Assembly (NCBI GenBank): GCA_946629155.1
Contig: CAMOXM010000034.1
Location: forward strand, 1-12,929
DNA length: 12,929 nucleotides
DNA from: UBA9848 sp003454065
GTDB lineage: Bacteria > Spirochaetota > Spirochaetia > Sphaerochaetales > Sphaerochaetaceae
Direction of reading: 5' to 3'
Made by a program: the position numbers and the translations under genes. The notes under the pieces are model-generated. The model did not search any database, was not told where the DNA came from, and saw nothing but the letters and a program-made list of their open reading frames with translations. Of this stretch, positions 6,396 through 12,126 are shown piece by piece. The first letter of the stretch is position 1. Each line of letters opens with the position of its first letter.

Positions 6396-6424
6396 TGGAA
6401 AACAAACGCATAATGTGGTATAAT
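6396..6424 (+). promoter_or_regulatory. Promoter of the decayed second R-M locus
   Basis: A -35-like TGGAAA (6396-6401) and a perfect -10 TATAAT (6419-6424) are separated by 17 nt. The predicted transcript would begin about 2 nt before the ATG at 6433, so the message would be nearly leaderless. Confidence 0.6.
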
Positions 6425-6432
6425 TTAATGCG

Positions 6433-6715
6433 ATGAGCCGAAGAACAATGGAGGATTGCAAGCGATAAATTCGGAAGCGGCAATACTGCTAACATAGGCA
6501 GCATCCAAAAAATTGATGATATATTGAATGGAAATGGTGTTTTTGCCAAAGCAGGAGAAGATATTTTCGATGATTACTGGATAAATTTCGGCAAAATTGA
6601 AATCCTCGCAAACGGCAAGCGGAAAAAACTGTCATCGCTTGAAGAATACCTGCGATACCGTAGTTTGCCTATGACATTAAATAATCCTAAAGCGACAAAA
6701 AGGAAAACGATATGA
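6433..6715 (+). pseudogene. Broken partner ORF of an adenine methyltransferase (possible endonuclease remnant)
   Basis: An ATG at 6433 opens a frame that stops after 11 codons (MSRRTMEDCKR). A second frame, open from 6437 to the stop at 6715, encodes N-I-G-S-I-Q-K-I-D-D-I-L, then A-G-E-D-I-F-D-D-Y-W-I-N-F-G and L-S-S-L-E-E-Y-L-R-Y-R-S-L-P-M-T. It has no good start or ribosome binding site of its own. I read this as the two ends of one gene joined out of frame by a deletion. The end overlaps the methyltransferase start as ATGA, the usual arrangement for coupled R-M genes, so the lost gene was probably the restriction enzyme. I do not recognise its family, and no catalytic motif can be assigned. 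Confidence 0.5.
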
Positions 6716-7154
6716 ATGACAAGATTTTTGTTCCGCCCATTAAGATACAAGGAATCAAAACGAAGTTGGTTCCGCTTATTCGTCAAAGCATCGTCATAGA
6801 TAAAGAGTCAACACGAATAGAGTCGTTTATGGGTTCAGGCGTCGTTGGATTCAACAGCGATCATGGGACCCATTAGACTTTTTTTTCTAAACCGTGCTTT
6901 GCTTCAACGGAATGATCAGATTCAACAAAGAATACGACTTCAATGTTCCATACGGGCACAAACCGAAACGCTTCGCAAAGGCATGCATAACCAAAATCGT
7001 CAATCAAGTCGCTCATGTTTCGAAAATGCTGCAAAGGCATTCGTGGAATTTCCTTTGTCAATCGTTCGAAACGACAATGGCCATGGCAAACGCCGACGAT
7101 TTCATTTATTGCGATATTATCTTCACAGGTTTGATACAAAGCAAATGCGCTTGA
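6712..7154 (+). pseudogene. Decayed D12-class N6-adenine DNA methyltransferase
   Basis: The first 48 codons give a normal D12-class methyltransferase start: V-P-P-I-K-I-Q-G-I-K-T-K-L-V-P-L-I, then the AdoMet-binding F-M-G-S-G-V-V-G-F-N (E-P-F is usual; here E-S-F). The frame then jumps to D-P-L-D-F-F-F, so several tens of codons between these motifs are lost, and a stop occurs at 6874. Two single-base slips, at the T-run 6879-6886 and at TTT near 6898-6900, separate the pieces P-L-D-F-F-F, L-N-R-A and C-F-N-G-M-I-R-F-N. The last piece (6894-7154) continues with V-P-Y-G-H-K-P-K-R-F and D-D-F-I-Y-C-D, then diverges exactly where the catalytic D-P-P-Y should be. It cannot make an active enzyme. 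The recognition site is unknown. Confidence 0.85.
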
Positions 7155-7361
7155 AATCATCATTTATCTTATTGAAATTCAATGAATTATGAATATCTTA
7201 GGATTTTGCGAATAGCCTTAGTGTCGAAAAAATAGAGCGGTTTTCACTAAATTTGGGTATTTTGACAAATTTACAGGGGATTTTAAATGCACCCCCTTGC
7301 ACCCCTTTTTACACGATTGCAAAGAATGTGATTTAATCCCGTTTTAAAGTATAATTCTCTT
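7155..7361 (+). promoter_or_regulatory. Intergenic region with promoter of the TIGR04076-flavin reductase operon
   Basis: No gene is visible. A perfect -10 box TATAAT lies at 7350-7355, only 6 nt before the ATG at 7362, with a poor -35 match around 7328-7333. A TTGACA at 7262-7267 has only a weak -10 partner. At 7288-7306 GCACCCC occurs twice, separated by CTT, and GGGG at 7276-7279 could pair with either copy. Confidence 0.5.
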
Positions 7362-7667
7362 ATGTTTGATGTGAAAATTACGGCAGCGAAGAAAGTCTGT
7401 CACAAGGATTTGATTGAAAAATACGAAAACCCGATTGAGCATGCCTGTGATGCGAAAGAGGGAGATGAGTGGATCTCGAAGGACGGATTATGCCCTCAGG
7501 GGTTCTGCCAGAGCGCATGGATGAACCTGCAGCCGTTCGTGTTTGCCCTTGCATCTGGTGCAGAGAACTTTTACGACGGATGGATGAAGGACAAGAGGTC
7601 TGCGATGATTTCCTGCAATGACGGATTCCGACCTGTGAGTTTTTACATTGAAGTGTTAGGAGAGTAA
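7362..7667 (+). CDS. TIGR04076 family protein
   Basis: This 101-residue cytosolic protein matches the TIGR04076 family of uncharacterised small cysteine-containing proteins found in anaerobes. Typical features are the opening V-K-I-T-A, an L-C-P-Q-G-F-C-Q-S-A-W segment at residues 43-53, a middle F-A-L-A-S-G, and the end S-C-N-D-G-F-R-P-V near 84-92. There are five cysteines (13, 29, 44, 49, 85), which would suit a metal or redox site, but no function is established. There is no ribosome binding site, and the -10 box ends 6 nt before the ATG, which suggests a leaderless message. The next gene starts 1 nt after the stop, so they form an operon. Confidence 0.82.
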   Translation: MFDVKITAAKKVCHKDLIEKYENPIEHACDAKEGDEWISKDGLCPQGFCQSAWMNLQPFVFALASGAENFYDGWMKDKRSAMISCNDGFRPVSFYIEVLGE

Positions 7668-7668
7668 A

Positions 7669-8226
7669 ATGCGAGTAAGTTTTGGCAAGAAGCCTCTGAT
7701 ATATCCTCAGCCGGTTCTTATAATCGGAACATACAATGAGGACGGTAGCGTGAACGCAATGAATGCGGCATGGGGCGGAGTCGGAGATGACCATCAGGTT
7801 TTTCTGTGTCTTTCCCCGGAGCATAAGACGGTGGAGAACATCTTGAAAAGAAAGGCGTTCAGTGTGCAGTTTGCAACCGAGGACACGGCAGTTCCTTCCG
7901 ATTATGTCGGAATAGTTTCGGGAAACAACGAAAAGGATAAATTCAGAAAGAGCGGTCTGTCTGCTGAAAAATCTAATGTTGTTGACGCACCGGTTCTAAC
8001 TGACTATCCTGTCAGTATCGAGTGTTCTCTTGTTTCCTACGAGAAAGAGCATTGCCACTGTTTCGGCGAGATTCAGAATGCAACTGTTGATGAGAAGGTA
8101 TTGACTGATAAAAAGGTTGACGTAAACAAGCTGAAGCCGCTTGCGTTCGACATAGGCAATGGAGCATACTTGTCATTTTGCAGGACATTTGCAAAGGCAT
8201 TTGATATCGGTAAAAAGCTGAAATGA
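7669..8226 (+). CDS. Flavin reductase-like (flavoredoxin-type) FMN-binding protein
   Basis: This 185-residue protein belongs to the flavin reductase-like / flavoredoxin family with an FMN-binding split barrel. Visible hallmarks are P-Q-P-V-L-I-I-G-T-Y-N-E-D-G near the start, N-A-M-N-A-A-W-G-G-V at residues 23-32, V-F-L-C-L-S-P-E-H-K-T, the S-D-Y-V-G-I-V-S-G loop with D-K-F segment near residues 79-93, and A-P-V-L-T-D-Y-P-V-S-I-E-C. Relatives bind FMN and either reduce flavin or carry electrons, but the substrate cannot be told from sequence. An AGGAG ribosome binding site lies within the end of the upstream gene. The downstream tfoX-like ATG follows its stop directly. Likely cytosolic. Confidence 0.9.
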   Translation: MRVSFGKKPLIYPQPVLIIGTYNEDGSVNAMNAAWGGVGDDHQVFLCLSPEHKTVENILKRKAFSVQFATEDTAVPSDYVGIVSGNNEKDKFRKSGLSAEKSNVVDAPVLTDYPVSIECSLVSYEKEHCHCFGEIQNATVDEKVLTDKKVDVNKLKPLAFDIGNGAYLSFCRTFAKAFDIGKKLK

Positions 8227-8451
8227 ATGGCATCCGCTTCAGATTATCTCGAATTCGTACTGGAGCAGCTCAGAAAACTTGAGGGGATAACCTATATTAA
8301 GATGATGGGTGAATATCTTCTCTATTACAAGGGAAAGATATTCGGTGGAATTTATAATAACAGACTTCTTGTAAAGGATATGCCTTATCCAAGAAGTCTG
8401 ATGCTTTATGTAAAACATGAACTTTCTTATGATAAATATCCAACTTTATGA
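8227..8451 (+). CDS. TfoX N-terminal-domain protein, probably C-terminally truncated
   Basis: The 74 residues match the TfoX N-terminal domain family: A-S-D-Y-L-E-F-V-L-E-Q-L, then M-M-G-E-Y-L-L-Y-Y-K-G-K-I-F-G-G-I-Y-N-N-R-L-L-V-K. Relatives are usually about 100-110 residues and continue after E-L-P-Y-E-G-A with a segment like M-L-L-V. Here the protein ends at E-L-S-Y-D-K-Y-P-T-L, so about 30 C-terminal residues seem to be missing. The ATG directly follows the flavin reductase stop, so translation is likely coupled. The insertion sequence starts 79 nt downstream and may be linked to the truncation. Free-standing TfoX-N proteins have no firm function; a competence role should not be assumed. 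Confidence 0.7.
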   Translation: MASASDYLEFVLEQLRKLEGITYIKMMGEYLLYYKGKIFGGIYNNRLLVKDMPYPRSLMLYVKHELSYDKYPTL

Positions 8452-8529
8452 GGTCAGCTCAAGCAGTTTCGAAGGGGTATTTTAGAAATTTTTAAGGAGT
8501 GGTCGCGGAATGGAAAATAATAGTATTAG

Positions 8530-8552
8530 CCTTTCGCTGTTTAGTGTGGGTA
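8530..8552 (+). repeat. Left terminal inverted repeat of the ISL3-type element
   Basis: It matches the reverse complement of 9341-9363 at 22 of 23 positions; the single difference is T versus C at the 18th base. The match stops abruptly on both sides. Confidence 0.9.
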
Positions 8553-8585
8553 AATCCGTAGAATTGTGCTGTAATTCTCCCCATT

Positions 8586-9333
8586 ATGACGCAATTGGAA
8601 TTGTCCGCGGCTGCGCTGAATCTGCAGTCCCCTTGGTTTGTCAAGGAAGTAAGCTTCGCCCAGGACGGGAAGTCTGCCCTTCCCGAGCTGCGCATCGCCA
8701 TCGATTTCGAGAAAGGCTCGGCGTTCGAATGCACGGAAGAAGGCTGCAGCGAAAAATGCAAGGCCCATGGTACGCAGGAAAGAACCTGGAGGCGCCTGAA
8801 CTTCTTCCAATACAAGACGTTCATCCATGCGAAGGTTCCAAGGGTTAAATGCGAAAGGCAAGGACAGCGCCGCCGTGAGCGGCTTCGCAAGCGATTTCAG
8901 CGCCCATAAGGGCAGGAAGGATAGCGTCTCGCCAGTCACCTGTAACATGTCCCTGGGATTCAGGAAAGGCATCGAAAGCAACTTCCCCGATGCGCAGAGC
9001 GTCATAGACAAGTTCCATGTCGTGAAGCATCTCAATGAGGCCTTGGACAACTTGAAGAGGAGGGAGTCGAAGGAGAACGGCGAGCTGATAAGCTGGATGA
9101 TGCGTTCGAGAATAGAAGAGGCGAAAAAGGTTGCGAGGATGTACGAGCGGCACTTCAAGGAGATCCTGAACTACTTCCTTTACAGGAAAACGAATGCGAT
9201 CCTGGAAGGCATGAACAGTGTAATCCGGAATATAAAAAGAAGGGCCAGAGGATTCAAAAACCTGGAGTACTTCAAACTGATGATCTATCTGAATTGCGGA
9301 GGACTGAACATCAGAACCGTCAAGCTGGCTTGA
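8586..9333 (+). pseudogene. ISL3-family transposase with two internal deletions
   Basis: The N-terminal part (frame from 8586) has the ISL3 pattern S-P-W-F-V-K, I-A-I-D-F-E-K-G-S-A-F, a cysteine-rich finger, and F-F-Q-Y-K-T-F-I-H-A-K-V-P-R-V-K-C. Near 8850 the match jumps to another frame and to the middle of the family: G-K-D-S-A-A-V-S-G-F, V-T-C-N-M-S-L-G-F-R-K-G-I, and V-I-D-K-F-H-V-V-K-H-L-N-E-A-L-D. After E-N-G-E-L (about 9085) the match jumps again, in frame, to the C-terminal E-R-H-F-K-E-I-L-N-Y-F, then N-A-I-L-E-G-M-N-S and R-R-A-R-G-F-K-N-L-E-Y-F. The first gap should remove one conserved acidic position of the DDE core, so the product is expected to be inactive. Confidence 0.88.
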
Positions 9334-9340
9334 GCGCTTC

Positions 9341-9363
9341 TACCCGCACTAAACAGCGAAAGG
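9341..9363 (-). repeat. Right terminal inverted repeat of the ISL3-type element
   Basis: This is the inverted partner of 8530-8552. It begins 8 nt after the transposase stop at 9331-9333. Confidence 0.9.
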
Positions 9364-9372
9364 ACTGTTTTT
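9351..9372 (+). terminator. Possible terminator at the right end of the insertion sequence
   Basis: AAACAG pairs with CTGTTT over an 8-nt loop and leads into TT. It overlaps the right inverted repeat and would stop transposase transcription. The stem is AT-rich, so it is weak. Confidence 0.4.
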
Positions 9373-9484
9373 CTTATTAAAATCAACCGCAACGGCCACA
9401 GGTGCTCTCTATGCGACAGGTTTTTAGAAGTGTCCTAAAACGCAAATTCAGAAAGTCCCAACAGTGAGTTTACAAAACCATCTC
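9364..9484. other. Non-coding gap between insertion sequence and PNPOx gene
   Basis: No gene is visible. TTTTAG/CTAAAA at 9422-9440 forms an AT-rich dyad 45-60 nt beyond the stop of the minus-strand PNPOx gene and might weakly terminate it. Confidence 0.4.
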
Positions 9485-9955
9485 TTAATGCCTTCGCCCT
9501 TTCGCCTCGTATTCATCAATTCCAACCCTTATGATGACAACATTTCCGACCATTTCCTTTGAAATATCAAAATCCCTGCCGGTTTGGCATTTCATGAACA
9601 GTTTAAGGGCATCCGCCTTTTCATCATCACCACTAAGGATTTCCGCGTTTCCAAACCCGACGAACGACATGTATTTATAGCCATATGCACAGGCCGTCTC
9701 GCCTTCCGTCATCTCCACATTGCATTCTATCTCAATGCAAACCGACCGGTTTTTCCCTATCAAATCAAGCTTGTGGCCTTCCATAGCCGAATGGAAATAG
9801 AAGAAAATCCTTCCGTTCTCCATTTCAAATCCGTAGCTCATCGGAATCACATACGGATACTTGTCATCGAAGAAAGCAATGTGGGCGATTCTGCCGCGCG
9901 TAAGAATTTCCTTGATATCATCAATGTAAGTCAGCTGCCTGTCTTTTCGCCTCAT
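9485..9955 (-). CDS. Pyridoxamine 5'-phosphate oxidase-fold protein (NimA-like)
   Basis: This 156-residue split-barrel flavoprotein belongs to the PNPOx-like superfamily, close in pattern to the NimA group. Visible features are the opening M-R-R-K-D-R, P-Y-V-I-P-M-S-Y-G-F-E near residues 38-48, I-F-F-Y-F-H-S-A-M-E-G-H-K-L-D-L-I at about 54-70, V-C-I-E-I-E-C, and Y-M-S-F-V-G-F-G-N-A. Members bind FMN, and some reduce nitroimidazoles to harmless amines; whether this one does is unknown. I chose the ATG at 9955 because AGGAG lies 4 nt upstream and M-R-R-K-D-R is the usual family start. The in-frame start 10 codons earlier has no such site. It follows the lipoprotein gene by about 80 nt and may be read from it, since no clear promoter lies between. 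Confidence 0.85.
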   Translation of the reverse strand: MRRKDRQLTYIDDIKEILTRGRIAHIAFFDDKYPYVIPMSYGFEMENGRIFFYFHSAMEGHKLDLIGKNRSVCIEIECNVEMTEGETACAYGYKYMSFVGFGNAEILSGDDEKADALKLFMKCQTGRDFDISKEMVGNVVIIRVGIDEYEAKGRRH

Positions 9956-10034
9956 ATCTCCTCTCCGTGTCAACTGCATTGCCATATGCGTTTGGCATTG
10001 CCCGGCAAAAGCCTCAATGGCACTTCTAAAAATC

Positions 10035-12011
10035 TCAGAACGTCATCGTGAAGCTCTTGACCTGTCTTCCGTCACGCGCGCGTTGGATGTAGAATGTGTA
10101 TTCCCCCTCCTTTACGCCGCGGCTTTTGATCACATTCTGGTTTGCTGTCATTTTCTGCTTTATCATGGTGAAATAATTGCAGGCAACCGGATCAAGCGCA
10201 GAATCTCTTGAGGCATCGCTTGAGTTGTCTCCGAAAGCATAATACTTCACATTAGCATCCCACTCGGTAAAATAATCTTTCAAAACAGCACTCATCAGCG
10301 ATATTTCATTCTGCGTCGAGCCTCGAGGCGCGCTAAAACTCATCAAGTATTCGCCAGAAAGATTGTTCGGCCTCGTAAAAGGCAGATGATGACGCACCCA
10401 TTTGGCAATACTATAGTCTGTAGTAACCGGATATGGCACATAAGCGTCTTTCAACCATACTGACGTAACGCAAAGCCCTGTCGTAGTGCAAACCTCGAAC
10501 ATCGCATTCCTGTTGTTCTTGTCATAACTGCTCGGCCGAGTGTAAAGCGAATAGAAATCAAAGGTCGCAGCATTCGTCTGAATCGGTTTCGGAGCTTCGC
10601 AAAGCCACTTCGAATTCCAGAAGTAATTTTCATCCTTCCTAAGCGTGATATGCGGTGCGGATACGTTCCACGCCGATTTGTCTCCTCCCTGGCTTCCGTT
10701 TGTCGTAGGAGTGAACACGATGGAAGTGTCGGGAATGGAACGGCTTGTGGATTGGCTCACGGTTATGCCCGCATTGACTCCCCCTGTGGGACCCGCAGCG
10801 GTTCCGCCGACACTGCCGCCTATAGTGAAGCTGGAGCCTGTCGTAAAATTCGTCGATCCGGATGCGTTCTGCGGAGAACAATCAGTCACCCTAAGGATTC
10901 CTCCCGGCAAGCTCACGCTCACCGAAGCAGCATCAAGATACGGTCCCTCATAGCCTTCTTGCGAGCTATAACTGAAACCATGAATTCCTCCCAGCTGCTG
11001 ATTGTTGAACACGACGGATGTCCTCGCAAGATAGTATTCCTTCTGATTCGCAATGTCACATGCCGTCCAAACATCAAAAAAGGTTTGCACGACCTCCTTT
11101 TTGCCATTCAACCTTCCGTCATAGTGGCTGCACGAAGCATAACTATAAGTCGTAGTGTAGGAAAAGGTGATTGTTCGCGCCTTCTGCAGATTCGAGAGAG
11201 CGCTCTGAGCATCTTTGCCGGCAAGCTTGGAAAGAAGCAGTTCCTTATCACCGTCATTCGAATCGGATGATGATGCCCCCTTCAGCCAATCTGAAAAAAG
11301 CTTTATGGTGTGTTTTATTACCTCCGTCCAATCGTCATCCGTACTGGCCACATAATCCGTTTCAGGAACACTGCGCGATGGAGCATTATTCCCTTTTCCG
11401 TCATACGCAATCTCTACGATTTCGGAATTTCCAGCGCCCTTGTATTTGTGACCGGAAGAGGAATCCACAATCTCATCTATATCATGGACGTAATACAAAT
11501 CGCCCCGTCGCATTCCTATCGCTTCGTAAACATGCTCATCTGCGCAATTCGTATATTCCTCATCATCACCCTCATCGTGCCCGTAATTGACGATTATGCT
11601 ATGAATGGTATATGGACTCAACTCGTGTTCGGCTTTCAGGAACTCATATTCCTCCCTGTCAAGAAGGACAATGATTTTTTCCCAAAAGGCATCGAGCTGA
11701 GCCAATGTGGGGCTATCTATCACGATTGTTTTCCCTTCCAGGCAGGTTCTCACGGCAAGGATGGTATCTCCTTCGGAAAGAGTCGCCAGATCGCTCCCCT
11801 TCACCGCATAAATATCCGGCACCGATGCGTTGCTGGAAGCTTTCTCGGCACCCGCATCCTGCAAAGAGCTGAAAGCGAAAAGCGAGAAATCGTCAGAAGC
11901 GTAGTAGGCTTTCATTTTCGGATTCGAATCTATGAAACCAGGCGACGAATTGCAGGAAGCCAACGCGACCGTTACCAAAGCCAGCATCAAAAAACCTATC
12001 ATCCTTCTCAT
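10035..12011 (-). CDS. Large predicted lipoprotein with leukocidin-like beta-stem region
   Basis: This encodes 658 residues. The N-terminus is a lipoprotein signal peptide: M-R-R, a hydrophobic core, and lipobox L-A-S-C with Cys20 as the lipid-modified residue. The ATG at 12011 is supported by GGAGGTGA 3-4 nt upstream. The N-terminal half (about 25-320) is acidic and has no motif I know. From about 320 the sequence is rich in beta-strand patterns. Residues about 391-435 alternate Gly/Ser/Thr with hydrophobic residues (S-S-F-T-I-G-G-S-V-G-G, G-V-N-A-G-I-T-V-S-Q-S-T-S) and lead into S-A-W-N-V. This resembles the stem and cap of leukocidin/hemolysin beta-pore-forming toxins. The resemblance is by eye and unproven. 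Cysteine pairs after residue 320 suggest disulfides. It is probably surface-exposed or periplasmic. It could instead be a lineage-specific adhesin or lipoprotein of unknown function. Confidence 0.7.
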   Translation of the reverse strand: MRRMIGFLMLALVTVALASCNSSPGFIDSNPKMKAYYASDDFSLFAFSSLQDAGAEKASSNASVPDIYAVKGSDLATLSEGDTILAVRTCLEGKTIVIDSPTLAQLDAFWEKIIVLLDREEYEFLKAEHELSPYTIHSIIVNYGHDEGDDEEYTNCADEHVYEAIGMRRGDLYYVHDIDEIVDSSSGHKYKGAGNSEIVEIAYDGKGNNAPSRSVPETDYVASTDDDWTEVIKHTIKLFSDWLKGASSSDSNDGDKELLLSKLAGKDAQSALSNLQKARTITFSYTTTYSYASCSHYDGRLNGKKEVVQTFFDVWTACDIANQKEYYLARTSVVFNNQQLGGIHGFSYSSQEGYEGPYLDAASVSVSLPGGILRVTDCSPQNASGSTNFTTGSSFTIGGSVGGTAAGPTGGVNAGITVSQSTSRSIPDTSIVFTPTTNGSQGGDKSAWNVSAPHITLRKDENYFWNSKWLCEAPKPIQTNAATFDFYSLYTRPSSYDKNNRNAMFEVCTTTGLCVTSVWLKDAYVPYPVTTDYSIAKWVRHHLPFTRPNNLSGEYLMSFSAPRGSTQNEISLMSAVLKDYFTEWDANVKYYAFGDNSSDASRDSALDPVACNYFTMIKQKMTANQNVIKSRGVKEGEYTFYIQRARDGRQVKSFTMTF

Positions 12012-12045
12012 ACTCACCTCCACACTGTATGAAAATATGGGCTTT

Positions 12046-12075
12046 ATTATAATTGCAAACCGGGAAAAAGAACAA
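12046..12075 (-). promoter_or_regulatory. Promoter of the lipoprotein gene
   Basis: On the minus strand a perfect -10 TATAAT (12046-12051) lies 18 nt after a partial -35 TTGTTC (12070-12075), giving a leader of about 30 nt. It shows that the lipoprotein has its own promoter and need not be part of the JetD operon upstream. Confidence 0.6.
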
Positions 12076-12126
12076 TGGCAGAGGGTGCGCAAAATCAAAC
12101 GATCAGACTTCAGGACAACAAAGAAA

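Larger units (their letters stand above)
8530..9363 (+). mobile_element. Internally deleted ISL3-family insertion sequence
   Basis: The element is bounded by 23-bp inverted repeats at 8530-8552 and 9341-9363 that differ at one position; the outer ends begin CCTTTCGCTG. Between them lies a transposase of the ISL3 family. The element is only 834 bp, whereas intact ISL3 elements are normally around 1.3-1.5 kb, because the transposase has lost two internal segments. The 8 bp flanking each side (AGTATTAG and ACTGTTTT) do not match, so no target duplication remains, or the insertion site has been altered. With both ends intact it might still move if a full-length relative supplies transposase. Confidence 0.85.

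Noticed and set aside
6845..7192. 115-codon plus-strand frame inside the adenine methyltransferase remnant
   Set aside because: Only a short piece (F-F-L-N-R-A) matches the family in this frame; the rest is out of frame with the clearer remnant at 6894-7154.
8522..9371. Target-site duplication around the ISL3-type element
   Set aside because: The 8-bp flanks AGTATTAG and ACTGTTTT do not match, so no duplication can be claimed.
11310..12032. Open frame of 240 codons opposite the lipoprotein gene
   Set aside because: It is antisense to a gene with a signal peptide, lipobox, ribosome binding site and promoter. The composition is typical of a reverse-strand shadow.
12012..12098. 29-codon N-terminal extension of the lipoprotein
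   Set aside because: It would bury the signal peptide and overlap the promoter; the ATG at 12011 has a strong ribosome binding site.
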